From Clostridium carboxidivorans P7 (GTDB taxonomy: Bacteria; Bacillota; Clostridia; Clostridiales; Clostridiaceae), in contig NZ_CP011803.1 of assembly GCF_001038625.1 (NCBI RefSeq), forward strand, positions 3,038,001-3,102,000: 64,000 nucleotides of DNA, in the 5' to 3' direction. Every line of letters begins with the position of its first letter. Within the stretch, counting starts at the first letter, position 1. The notes beneath the pieces are model-generated. The model was not told where the DNA came from. It made no database searches and was given only the letters and a program-made list of their open reading frames with translations. A program made the translations under genes and the position numbers. Below are positions 1 to 8,742 of this stretch, in pieces.

Positions 1-396
1 ACAAAGATTTCCAGAAATACCTTCTCTAATCTCTGCTTCTGTGGGATTTGAATTTTTGGAAAGTATACACTCAGATGCAAGTACCATACCAGGAATACAA
101 AAACCACACTGCACAGCACTAACAGAGGCGTATGCCTTATCAAGAACTTCAAATTGCTTGGTTTCACGATATCCTTCAATAGTCATGACATTACTTCCAT
201 CTATACTTCCTACTGCTACCAGACAGGAGTTAACTAGTCTTCCATCAAGTATAACAGAACAAGCACCACATTCTCCTTCCTTACAGCTACATTTTACACC
301 AGTAATATGGAATTCATTTCTAAGTACATCAAGTAAACGCTCATTTTCCTTGGCAGAAGACCTAACTTGTTTCCCATTAAGCATAAATTTTATCAT
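1..396 (-). CDS. Molybdenum hydroxylase [2Fe-2S] subunit (partial)
   Basis: Iron-sulfur electron-transfer subunit of a xanthine dehydrogenase-family enzyme; it would carry electrons from the Mo centre towards a FAD subunit. The translation starts MIKFMLNGKQVR, contains the ferredoxin-type cluster CKEGECGAC, then the second-cluster motif QCGFCIPGM, and is cut at GNLC by the window edge, so about 20-25 residues are missing. The ATG at 396 overlaps the stop of the upstream Mo-subunit gene by one base (TAATG), which indicates translational coupling and a shared complex. It is a separate polypeptide here, whereas the neighbouring 854-residue protein carries the same domain fused. Which substrate this second enzyme takes cannot be read from the sequence; the context suggests a purine or other N-heterocycle. 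Confidence 0.93.
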   Translation of the reverse strand, partial: MIKFMLNGKQVRSSAKENERLLDVLRNEFHITGVKCSCKEGECGACSVILDGRLVNSCLVAVGSIDGSNVMTIEGYRETKQFEVLDKAYASVSAVQCGFCIPGMVLASECILSKNSNPTEAEIREGISGNLC

Positions 397-2510
397 TACT
401 TAAGCACCTCCTGTAAAACCTTCATAGTGTCTTCTTGAGTAAATGGAGCTTTATTTAAATTTACATCAAGTGCATTTTCCACAGCTTCCACATAAGCTGG
501 AGCTGTACCAACAAGAGGAAGTTCACCTGCACCTTTTGCTCCATATGGACCATAACTGTATGGATTATCTACTATTTCGGTTACAAGATTTGGTACATCT
601 ACTGCTGTTGGAATAATATAATCACTGTAGCTATTATTACGAATTACACCTTTGTCATTACATTCCATATGTTCCATAGAAGCATATCCAATCCCTTGTA
701 AAAAACCTCCCTGCATCTGTCCCTGTATAATATTCATGTCTATAGGAACACCTACATCAAAAATCCCCCATGCTCCAGTTACCTTTGTAATAGCAGTAAG
801 TGTATCCACCTCCACTTCTATTACATTTACAGACCAAGAAAAGGTTGGATAAGCATCTCCTTTGAATTTTTCCAGATTAAATGGAATCATAAAGTCAGGC
901 TCCACAAAATGTTCCTCTACAATTTGTTCTTCTCCACTCTTCCATTCTCCCTTAAGTTTTTCTGCTGCACGTCTAAGCAATTCTCCAACTACCATTAAGG
1001 AACGACTTGCTACAGTAGGACCTGAATCGGGTACACTATCTGTATCTGGATTATTTACAATTACCCTATCATAAGAAATACCAAGAGTATCTGCAGCAAT
1101 TTTGCAAAAGGTAGTTTTAATACCCTGCCCTATATCTGAGTTACTTACCAAAAGTTCTACTGTGTCATCTATGTTTTTTCTAATTTTTACAACAGCCTTT
1201 ATGAGATCACGTTCTCCACTTCCTGTGAAACCACAACCATGGAAAAATAATGACATGCCAATACCTTTTCGGTACCTTCCCTTTTGATTCTTATACATCT
1301 TGCGTTTTTTACGATAACTAGCAAGCTCATCAGCTCTCTTTATCATTTCAGGCAGGGGTACATGAAAATGATACTTTCCACTTGTAGAAGTAGAATCACC
1401 CTGTTTGACCATATATTTTTCCTTCAGTTCAAGAGAATCTACACCCATTTTCTTTGCAATATGATTCATCATCATTTCTACTGCAAAGAAAGTCTGTGGA
1501 GCACCAAAGCCACGGTATGCACCGCAAGGTACTGTATTTGTCTTAACTGCACGTCCCTCAATATGCAAATTTTCTACTCTATAAGCACCACTTGCACAAA
1601 TTACTCCACGTTGTAAAACAACAGGAGAAAGGGTAGTATATGCACCACTATTGAATAACACATCAATATCCATGCCTGTAATTGTGCCATCTTTAACTGC
1701 CACTTTATAGGTACAAATAGATGGATGGCGCTTTGAAGTAAATTCCATATCTTCTCGCCTGTCAAATATTACTTTTACAGGTTTATTAGCTTTTTTAGCT
1801 GCCACTGCAGTTTGACATGCAAGTATAGACGGAATATCTTCTTTACCTCCAAAGCCTCCTCCAGTAACATCCTGAATAATTTGAATATCCTTTTCAGCAT
1901 ATCCTAGAGCTTTGGAAACTGCACCATATACATAGTAAGGACACTGCATAGAACCACGTATGGTCATTCGTCCATCATGTGGATAAGCAATTATTCCCTG
2001 GGTTTCAAGATATGCTTGTTCCTGATAACCTGTTTCAAAGGTTTCAACAAAGACTTCATCAGCTTCTTTTAAAGCCTTATAAACATCCCCTTTTTCACAT
2101 TTATAATGAAAAAAAACAGTATCAGATTTTCTCATGTCCAAGACGGGAATTTGTTCTTCATATACTATAACAATTTCACCTAAAATTCTCTTAACTTCCT
2201 TAAGATCAGGTCCCACAACCATTAAAATAGGTTCTCCAACATACTCTACAGTATTTTCAGCATAAACAGGTGTATCATTTTCTACTATTGCAACACGATT
2301 TACACCTGTCACATCATTTTTATCAACTACAAAGTATCCTTCAGGCAATTTTGGAATACGAATATCCGTAATCTTGGCTTTTGCCTTTGTTGAATGTAAT
2401 AGCTTGCCATAGAGCATATCATCCATTACATAATCATCTACATAAATAGCATGACCACTCATCTTTAGCTCATGATCTTTTTTCTTTACAGACTTGCTAA
2501 TATTTTTCAT
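396..2510 (-). CDS. Molybdenum hydroxylase, molybdopterin-binding subunit
   Basis: Large catalytic subunit of a xanthine dehydrogenase-family enzyme (about 704 residues, slightly short for the family). Visible signatures are the substrate-channel loop GGGFGGKED, the RGFGAPQ motif, and near the C terminus GAKGAGELPL, whose Glu corresponds to the family's catalytic base. I place the start at 2510 (MKNISKSV), because GGGGGG lies about 5 bases upstream; an ATG eight codons earlier has no ribosome binding site. It follows the 854-residue hydroxylase after 67 bases and overlaps the Fe-S subunit gene, so it belongs to the purine cluster. The selenium-dependent hydroxylases of purinolytic clostridia have this organisation, with Se as a labile ligand and no Sec codon, so Se use is inference. 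The substrate is not determinable. Confidence 0.92.
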   Translation of the reverse strand: MKNISKSVKKKDHELKMSGHAIYVDDYVMDDMLYGKLLHSTKAKAKITDIRIPKLPEGYFVVDKNDVTGVNRVAIVENDTPVYAENTVEYVGEPILMVVGPDLKEVKRILGEIVIVYEEQIPVLDMRKSDTVFFHYKCEKGDVYKALKEADEVFVETFETGYQEQAYLETQGIIAYPHDGRMTIRGSMQCPYYVYGAVSKALGYAEKDIQIIQDVTGGGFGGKEDIPSILACQTAVAAKKANKPVKVIFDRREDMEFTSKRHPSICTYKVAVKDGTITGMDIDVLFNSGAYTTLSPVVLQRGVICASGAYRVENLHIEGRAVKTNTVPCGAYRGFGAPQTFFAVEMMMNHIAKKMGVDSLELKEKYMVKQGDSTSTSGKYHFHVPLPEMIKRADELASYRKKRKMYKNQKGRYRKGIGMSLFFHGCGFTGSGERDLIKAVVKIRKNIDDTVELLVSNSDIGQGIKTTFCKIAADTLGISYDRVIVNNPDTDSVPDSGPTVASRSLMVVGELLRRAAEKLKGEWKSGEEQIVEEHFVEPDFMIPFNLEKFKGDAYPTFSWSVNVIEVEVDTLTAITKVTGAWGIFDVGVPIDMNIIQGQMQGGFLQGIGYASMEHMECNDKGVIRNNSYSDYIIPTAVDVPNLVTEIVDNPYSYGPYGAKGAGELPLVGTAPAYVEAVENALDVNLNKAPFTQEDTMKVLQEVLK

Positions 2511-2577
2511 ACAATCCCCCCATGTATAATTCATAAAACTTTGAAAAAAGTCACAGCTTATATAATAAATTAACTTT

Positions 2578-5142
2578 TTATTTTTTCGTCTTCTTATAAA
2601 ATGTATCTTTCAGTGGCAGCTGATTACGGAATTTACCATCTAATCTGTAGTATGCATGAGTGCAAGCTGGTGCTGTTGGAATCAGACATAATTCCCCGCA
2701 GCCTTTTGCTCCATAAGCTTCAGGAATTTTTCCATTGCCTTGTACTAGAATAACTTCAAGTTCTGGAGCATCTGTTGATCTCATAAGGCCTAGTGTTCCT
2801 AGCTTGGTTTTAGGATAGCCATCCTCAACTTTAAATTCTTCTGTCAAAGCATACCCAAGTCCCATAACAATTCCGCCTTCAATCTGTCCTTCAACAGACT
2901 GAATATTAACAGGTGTTCCAACATCATATGCTGCAACTACCTTTTCAACCTTTCCCTCCTCATTAAGGATAACAACTTGAGCCCCATAACTGTAGCTTAC
3001 ATGACTTACTGGATTTTTCTTTGGAGCTCCCATTGGATCTGTCTTTGCAGAATATTCCCCATAAAATTCTTTTCCTTCTAAATCGTAAAGATTTAATCCT
3101 TTATTTAATTCCGATTTTAGTTTTTCAGATGCCCGTCTTACAGCTTCCCCTGTTACAACAGTTTGTCTAGATGCAGTACTAGTTCCAGAATCAGGTGTAT
3201 ATATAGTATCTGCTCTTTCATGAACAGCAAGTGCTGGATTTAAACCAGTTGCTTCACAAAATATAGTAGTACACATTGTTGCAATTCCTTGTCCCATACA
3301 AGCTGCAGAGGTTCTAATATGAACCTTTCCATTTTCCACAGATAAAATACAACGACCAATGTCTCTATTTCCCACTCCAGTTCCACTGTTTTTAAAGGCT
3401 ATAGCAATGCCTGCATAAGGGTTTGATTCGTATACATCTTTAACAGCTTCCAGGCATTTTGACATTGCAACACTATCATCTGCTATTTGACCATTTGGAA
3501 GTACCTGTCCTGGACGAATTGCATTACGATAACGCATTTCCCAAGGTGATATACCCACCATATCTGCTAGTAGATTAATATTGTTTTCAGCAGCAAAGCA
3601 GCTTTGTGTCACTCCAAAGCCGCGAAATGCTCCAGCCACAACATTATTTGTATAAACTGACATGCCTAAAATGTCAATATTCTGATAATTATACGGTCCT
3701 GCAGCATGAGTGCATGCTCTTTGTAATACAGGTCCACCTAAAGATGCATAAGCACCTGTATCTGCAATAATTACGCCTTTCATAGCAGTCAAATATCCGT
3801 TTTCATCACAAGCTGTTGTAAATTCCATTTCCATTGCATGCCGTTTAACATGATAATTTAAGCTTTCCTGTCTTGAAAACTTTACTTTCACTGGTTTTTT
3901 TGTGTGCCATGCCATTAATGCTGCGAGATGTTGAACACTCATATCTTCCTTACCACCAAAGCCACCTCCAACAAGCTGGGAATGACAATGTACTTTTTCT
4001 TTTGGAATTTGAAGCATGTTTGAAATTTCACGCTGCTCATCATAAACAGATTGTGAACCTGAATACAGCAAAATACCATCTTTGCCTTCAGGTGCTGCAA
4101 TTGCACACTCTGGTTCCATAAATCCATGTTCCTGAAATGGAGTTTTATATTTTCTTGTTATCACATATTTAGAATTTTTAATTGCTTCATCTGCATTTCC
4201 ACGCTGTATAATAGAACGGCTCATAATATTACCATCTGCATGAATTAAAGGTGCATCTGCTCTCAGAGCATCTTCAGGAGAAGTGATTGGCTGCAATTCT
4301 GTGTATTCTACATCAACCAATTTACACACCTCATCTAACTTGTCTCTATGATAAGTTGCTATTAGTGCAAGGCAATCTCCTATATACCTAGTTGTTCCCC
4401 CTTCTGGAATCATTACATCCCAATCTTGTTTTATGTGTCCAATAATATTATGTGGAACATCCTTTGCCAGTAAAACTTTTACACAATCAGGATGTGCCTG
4501 TGCTTTACTGATATCAATTTTATTTACAATAGCCCTTGGATATTTAGACCGAACTGCTTTAGCATAAATCATTTCTGGTAATTCAATATCATCCACAAAA
4601 ATACCTGTTCCATTTACCTTTTCATCTACATCCACACGTTTAAACTTTTGATTCATTCCCAATTTATCAACAGGTGCTGGTATCTCAAGATTGTGCCTAA
4701 AATATTTTGCTGCCATTAAAATGGCCTCTTCTATTTTCTTATATCCAGTACAGCGGCATATATTACCTCTAATTGCCTTCTTTACATCTAACTTTGTTGG
4801 ATTCGGGTTAGTATCTAAGAGGGCTTTTGCACAAATTACCATTCCAGGGATACAAAAACCACACTGCACTGCACCTGCTTCTCCAAAACAATATTCATAA
4901 ACTTCTTTTTCTCTCTTGCTTAATCCCTCAACAGTTAAAATTTTCTTGTCCACAAATCTTGATACTTTTTGTACGCAAGCTTTTACTGCCTTTCCATCTA
5001 CTAAAATAGTGCATGTTCCACATGCACCTTCACTGCAGCCGTCTTTTGCAGAAGTGATTTTCAAATCATCTCTTAAAAAACGCAATAGGGGTTTATCAGT
5101 ATCAGAAACTACATCCTTACCGTTAATATTTAGCCTAAACAT
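2578..5142 (-). CDS. Xanthine dehydrogenase, selenium-dependent type (Fe-S/Mo fusion)
   Basis: A single 854-residue chain with an N-terminal [2Fe-2S] region (about residues 1-155: CSEGACGTC, QCGFCIPGM, NICRCTGY) fused to the two molybdopterin domains (about 170-850: GGGFGGKED, RGFGVTQ, GAKGCGELCL with the catalytic Glu). It lacks a FAD domain. Length and order fit the family named selenium-dependent xanthine dehydrogenase, related to E. coli XdhD. It should oxidise xanthine or hypoxanthine produced by the guanine and adenine deaminases encoded upstream. Start chosen at 5142 (MFRLNINGKD) because AGGAGG sits 6 bases upstream; an ATG ten codons earlier lies before that site. It has its own promoter (5187-5215) with an inverted repeat downstream of the -10. 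Selenium dependence is by family, not visible. Confidence 0.92.
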   Translation of the reverse strand: MFRLNINGKDVVSDTDKPLLRFLRDDLKITSAKDGCSEGACGTCTILVDGKAVKACVQKVSRFVDKKILTVEGLSKREKEVYEYCFGEAGAVQCGFCIPGMVICAKALLDTNPNPTKLDVKKAIRGNICRCTGYKKIEEAILMAAKYFRHNLEIPAPVDKLGMNQKFKRVDVDEKVNGTGIFVDDIELPEMIYAKAVRSKYPRAIVNKIDISKAQAHPDCVKVLLAKDVPHNIIGHIKQDWDVMIPEGGTTRYIGDCLALIATYHRDKLDEVCKLVDVEYTELQPITSPEDALRADAPLIHADGNIMSRSIIQRGNADEAIKNSKYVITRKYKTPFQEHGFMEPECAIAAPEGKDGILLYSGSQSVYDEQREISNMLQIPKEKVHCHSQLVGGGFGGKEDMSVQHLAALMAWHTKKPVKVKFSRQESLNYHVKRHAMEMEFTTACDENGYLTAMKGVIIADTGAYASLGGPVLQRACTHAAGPYNYQNIDILGMSVYTNNVVAGAFRGFGVTQSCFAAENNINLLADMVGISPWEMRYRNAIRPGQVLPNGQIADDSVAMSKCLEAVKDVYESNPYAGIAIAFKNSGTGVGNRDIGRCILSVENGKVHIRTSAACMGQGIATMCTTIFCEATGLNPALAVHERADTIYTPDSGTSTASRQTVVTGEAVRRASEKLKSELNKGLNLYDLEGKEFYGEYSAKTDPMGAPKKNPVSHVSYSYGAQVVILNEEGKVEKVVAAYDVGTPVNIQSVEGQIEGGIVMGLGYALTEEFKVEDGYPKTKLGTLGLMRSTDAPELEVILVQGNGKIPEAYGAKGCGELCLIPTAPACTHAYYRLDGKFRNQLPLKDTFYKKTKK

Positions 5143-5166
5143 AAATAACCTCCTATTTATAATTTT

Positions 5167-5181
5167 TAACAATTATTGTTA
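5167..5181. promoter_or_regulatory. Inverted repeat at xdh transcription start (candidate operator)
   Basis: TAACAAT-T-ATTGTTA, a 7-1-7 inverted repeat lying just downstream of the -10 box of the xanthine dehydrogenase promoter and upstream of its ribosome binding site. The location suits a repressor. Candidates encoded nearby are the TetR protein and the ModE-like fusion; the sequence resembles neither the TetR-type palindrome at 11680 nor an E. coli ModE box. Confidence 0.4.
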
Positions 5182-5186
5182 TAACT

Positions 5187-5215
5187 ATTATAAAATGGAA
5201 GTTAATCTTTATCAA
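5187..5215 (-). promoter_or_regulatory. Sigma-A-type promoter for xanthine dehydrogenase
   Basis: Read on the minus strand: TTGATA, 17-base spacer, TATAAT. It lies about 45 bases upstream of the ATG at 5142. It gives the two Mo-hydroxylase genes a start independent of the upstream purine genes. Confidence 0.7.
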
Positions 5216-5268
5216 ATTCTTTATAAAAAGAACTTGCCTATTCTATTAGTAAAATTCAAAAATTCTAT

Positions 5269-6201
5269 TTATTTCTGAAATAATCTATCGAACTCATCTT
5301 TTGCATACTGACGAACATTGTGTTCAAATTGTTCATATCTCTTTAAAAATTCTTCTCCTTCTTTTGTCAAATAAGTTTTTCCACCATTTCGACCACCATG
5401 TTTTCTTTTAACTACTGCATAACCTAATTCTTCTTCCAATTGATTTAACATATTCCATGCCTTACTATAAGAAAGTGCCATATGTTTACATGCATTTCTC
5501 ACAGAATGTGTATTTTGAATTAGGAGCAAAAGCAATTTTGTTCTTGAATTAAAAAACAAGGTTTCCTTTTCAATGCTTATTTTAACAAATGGATGTAGAA
5601 TACGCTGATTATGTTTTCTTAAAAGCTTTTCTAACCGACAAGGATCTCCTATACCATTTAAAATGCCCTCATCTTCTACATCCATCAAATACCTTGAAAC
5701 CCCAATATTTTGGATAGCTCCCTCCATGCCTTTATCACCATTGTATTTTAAAATTTCGGGAATTAATTTAGAAGATATTAAAATAGGATGTCCAATTTTA
5801 GAATGATAACAGGGTGAAAGTAATTCTTTATCGTATTCTATCATTTTTTGAATGGTTTCTGGTGTGAATAAAGGAACATTTACTGGATTAACTATTACCT
5901 GGTCACATTTATTTTTTAAGAAATTCAATCCTATTTTTATTGAATCAATCATCTGTGAATCTTCATACTTTGGATTATAAAGAAATATAACCCCATAATA
6001 AGCTAAATTGTGTTCAACTTCCTGAGACCTATACCCAGTGACTACCACAATATTAGAAACTCCAGCCTTTTGAAAAGTTAAAACAATTCTCTTTATTATA
6101 GTAATGGAACCGATCTTACGTAATGGACATGCTTCACTTTTTTCTGATATTTTTCCTGCTGCAACAATTATACCTCCTGTTGTTTTTCTCTCTCTTTCCA
6201 T
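5269..6201 (-). CDS. MocA-like nucleotidyltransferase fused to ModE-like HTH
   Basis: 310 residues. Residues about 8-190 resemble the NTP-transferase fold of molybdenum-hydroxylase accessory proteins (YgfJ/MocA type, molybdopterin cytidylyl- or guanylyltransferases): an N-terminal GGIIVAAG strand and a later NPVNVPLF segment. Residues about 205-305 are a winged helix like ModE or LysR N-terminal domains (SVRNACKHMALSYSKAWNML, then KHGGRNGGKTYLTKEG). The domain pair suggests a protein that links cofactor maturation to transcription of the adjoining Mo enzymes. Oddity: the usual signature loop of the form GxSxRMGxxK reads AAGKISEKSEACPLRKIG, so the canonical Arg-Met-Gly is absent and the catalytic status is doubtful. 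It sits between tetR and xdh, 70 bases after tetR. Confidence 0.82.
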   Translation of the reverse strand: MERERKTTGGIIVAAGKISEKSEACPLRKIGSITIIKRIVLTFQKAGVSNIVVVTGYRSQEVEHNLAYYGVIFLYNPKYEDSQMIDSIKIGLNFLKNKCDQVIVNPVNVPLFTPETIQKMIEYDKELLSPCYHSKIGHPILISSKLIPEILKYNGDKGMEGAIQNIGVSRYLMDVEDEGILNGIGDPCRLEKLLRKHNQRILHPFVKISIEKETLFFNSRTKLLLLLIQNTHSVRNACKHMALSYSKAWNMLNQLEEELGYAVVKRKHGGRNGGKTYLTKEGEEFLKRYEQFEHNVRQYAKDEFDRLFQK

Positions 6202-6271
6202 ACTTGTACTCCCATAGTTACAATTTTCGTAAATGTATAATTAAAATAGTATTATCCTTGCTAGTAAATAA

Positions 6272-6859
6272 CTAACCTTCTTCTTCTAAACACTGACCAA
6301 TAAGGCCTTCAGCTGCATCAAAATATTTTTTTAAATCAAATTTGTCTTCATCAATAAGATACTGCAGTGATGCTCCTAACATTAAAGATACCATTATATA
6401 TGTCAACATATCTTTATAATCATCATCTGCACCATCTTTAAACTTCCCTTTACTTAAGACTTCCTTAATACTACTGCGCCATATATTAAAGGTTTTCTGA
6501 AACTTTTCCCTTATTTCCTTATTTACTGTACCTTGAACCCAGTAATCAAGTTGCACATAATCTAATTCTTTGTTATTTAAAATATCATCTTCCTTTTGTT
6601 CAAAAAAACCTCTTATATTTTGAAAAACATCTTTATTGTCTAAATCAATATACTGCTTACGATTCTCTGAAAATTGCTTTTGTATATCATCTAAAAGGGC
6701 TATCATTATATCATTTTTAGTTGGAAAATAGTAATGCAAATTAGCCTGACTTCTATCCGTTTCTTTTGCAATCATATGCATACGAGTACCGCTTATTTTT
6801 TCCCTAGCAATTACCTTCATAGCTGCATCTAATATATTCTTCTTTGCATCTTTTGACAT
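6272..6859 (-). CDS. TetR/AcrR family transcriptional regulator
   Basis: 195 residues with a typical TetR N-terminal helix-turn-helix (about residues 8-55: ILDAAMKVIA, then RSQANLHYYFPTKNDIM) and an all-helical ligand-binding C-terminal half of unrecognised specificity. It sits inside the purine catabolism gene block and has its own promoter at 6901-6929. The best candidate target is the perfect palindrome at 11680-11693, just downstream of the promoter of the first purine gene. A purine or purine-derived ligand is inference from context only. Confidence 0.88.
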   Translation of the reverse strand: MSKDAKKNILDAAMKVIAREKISGTRMHMIAKETDRSQANLHYYFPTKNDIMIALLDDIQKQFSENRKQYIDLDNKDVFQNIRGFFEQKEDDILNNKELDYVQLDYWVQGTVNKEIREKFQKTFNIWRSSIKEVLSKGKFKDGADDDYKDMLTYIMVSLMLGASLQYLIDEDKFDLKKYFDAAEGLIGQCLEEEG

Positions 6860-6900
6860 ATCATAACCTCTTTCTAGTAAAAATTATACTTTATTATAAA

Positions 6901-6929
6901 ATTATACCTCGAATTTAAATTTTAAGCAA
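6901..6929 (-). promoter_or_regulatory. Sigma-A-type promoter for tetR
   Basis: Minus strand TTGCTT, 17-base spacer, TATAAT, ending about 40 bases before the tetR start codon. Confidence 0.6.
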
Positions 6930-6947
6930 AATCTCCATAATATATAA

Positions 6948-8657
6948 CTAAACATCCGTAAATAAATCTATGAAATCAAATTTGGAATAATCAAACAATC
7001 CTCTTGAAGTTATTTTTATATCTGGAATCACTGGAAGCGCCATAAAAGCAAGTGTTAAAAATGGATCAACTTCTTTTTTAATACCAAACTTCACTGCAAG
7101 CAAATTCAACTTTGTAATTTTATCCATAACCAAACCTGGATTCTGAGATGTCATAAGCCCACCTATTGGCAATTCTAAACACTCCAGCAATTTACCCTGA
7201 GATACAAATGCAATACCTCCATTGTTGTGTATAATATTATTCACTGCTATTTCCATATCTTTATCATTATCGCCTAATACAATTATGTTATGAGAATCAT
7301 GTGCAATTGTCTGAGCTATAGCAGCTTTTTTTAGTCCTAATCCTTCTATGAATCCAACACAATGTTTCCCAGTATTTTTGTGTCTTTCTATTACAGCTAT
7401 TTTGTTTACAATTTCCCCTTTACCTTCAACACATTGAACTAACCCTCTATTTACTTTTACTTCCCTTTTTTCTTTTTTAGTTACTAATAACCCTGGATGC
7501 ACTTTTATTACATTTACAAATTTTCCTTTAGCTTCAATATGAAATAGGTCTTCTTTTATGCAATCTACATTTACTGAAGGCTTGATAAAAATATCCTCAT
7601 ATATGTGATTATCTTTATATATTTTACCGTTCTTAATCACATTTTTTATCTTTAATTTTTTTATATCTTCAAATATTACCAAATCAGCCTTCATGCCAGG
7701 TGAAATAGCACCTCTATCCTTTAATCCATAGCAATTAGCTGCATTGAAAGAAGCTATTGTATATGCTTTCACAGGGTCCATTCCTTCATCTATAGCAATT
7801 CGTATACAGTTATCAATGCTACCTTCATCTACCAAATCTTCAATATGTCTATCATCAGTACAAAATATAAATCTACCATAATTTTTGTCATTTACTGCAG
7901 GTAATAATTTTTTCAAATCCCTAGCTGCAGAACCTTCCCTAAGCATTACATACATCCCATTTGCTACCTTTTGTAGAGCTTCCTCGTAATTTGTACATTC
8001 ATGATCTGTTTTAACATTAGCACATAAATAAGCATTTAGCTCTTTTTCATTAATTTTAGGACAATGTCCGTCTATACTTTTGTTCTGATTGTTTGCCATT
8101 AAAATTTTTTTCAACATATTTTTATTTCCAGAAGTAACTGAATTAACATCCATCACTTCTCCCAGGCCTAAAACTTTAGGATGATTAATAAACTTTTCTA
8201 AGTTATCTGCTTCAAGTACTGCTCCGTTATCTTCAAAATCTACTGCTGGAACGCAGGATGGAAGCATAAAAAATGTGTCTATATCCCCTTTCTTGCTATT
8301 CTCCAGCATAAATTCTATACCTTTTTCTCCTAAAACATTGGCTATTTCATGAGGATCTGCAACAATTGTAGTAACACCTTTTTTGATGACTAAATCAGAA
8401 AATATTTCTGGAGTTACCATAGAAGATTCTATATGAACATGAGAATCTATAAATCCTGGTGCTACAAACAAACCTTTACAATCAATTTCCTGGTTGCCTT
8501 CATATTTACCTATTCCTACAATTACATCATCATTTATTGCAACATCTTTTTTCTCAATAGTTTGGGTAAATACATTTATTATAAAAGCATCTTTCAGTAC
8601 AAGTTCCGCTTTTACCTTACCCATAGCAGCATTAATTTTATCTAACAATTTATTCAT
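6948..8657 (-). CDS. ade: Adenine deaminase
   Basis: Hydrolyses adenine to hypoxanthine and ammonia in the cytosol. The 569-residue chain is the normal length for the bacterial AdeC-type amidohydrolase. Visible metal-site signatures are PGFIDSHVHIESS near residue 70, VADPHEIAN, the later DGHCP, and CTDDRH; the C-terminal domain has AHDSHNI. The ATG at 8657 has GGAG 9 bases upstream. It lies 85 bases downstream of the purine permease gene and feeds hypoxanthine to the xanthine dehydrogenase encoded further downstream. Confidence 0.95.
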   Translation of the reverse strand: MNKLLDKINAAMGKVKAELVLKDAFIINVFTQTIEKKDVAINDDVIVGIGKYEGNQEIDCKGLFVAPGFIDSHVHIESSMVTPEIFSDLVIKKGVTTIVADPHEIANVLGEKGIEFMLENSKKGDIDTFFMLPSCVPAVDFEDNGAVLEADNLEKFINHPKVLGLGEVMDVNSVTSGNKNMLKKILMANNQNKSIDGHCPKINEKELNAYLCANVKTDHECTNYEEALQKVANGMYVMLREGSAARDLKKLLPAVNDKNYGRFIFCTDDRHIEDLVDEGSIDNCIRIAIDEGMDPVKAYTIASFNAANCYGLKDRGAISPGMKADLVIFEDIKKLKIKNVIKNGKIYKDNHIYEDIFIKPSVNVDCIKEDLFHIEAKGKFVNVIKVHPGLLVTKKEKREVKVNRGLVQCVEGKGEIVNKIAVIERHKNTGKHCVGFIEGLGLKKAAIAQTIAHDSHNIIVLGDNDKDMEIAVNNIIHNNGGIAFVSQGKLLECLELPIGGLMTSQNPGLVMDKITKLNLLAVKFGIKKEVDPFLTLAFMALPVIPDIKITSRGLFDYSKFDFIDLFTDV

Positions 8658-8687
8658 TCACTATTTCTCCAATCTATTAATCAAGTA

Positions 8688-8732
8688 ATTCTTAGAGGAA
8701 GAGCCATTGCATTTCCCCTAAGATTACAGAAT
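8688..8732 (-). other. Intercistronic stem-loop between permease and ade
   Basis: On the minus strand TCTTAGGGGAA pairs with TTCCTCTAAGA (one wobble) around a loop of about 12 bases. No T-run follows, so it is not an intrinsic terminator. An mRNA stability or processing hairpin is plausible. Confidence 0.45.
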
Positions 8733-8742
8733 ATAATATTAT

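Noticed and set aside
1284..1616. Numerous antisense open frames inside the Mo-hydroxylase, MCP and response-regulator genes
   Set aside because: Shadows of highly biased codon usage in the opposite strand; no ribosome binding sites or known domains.
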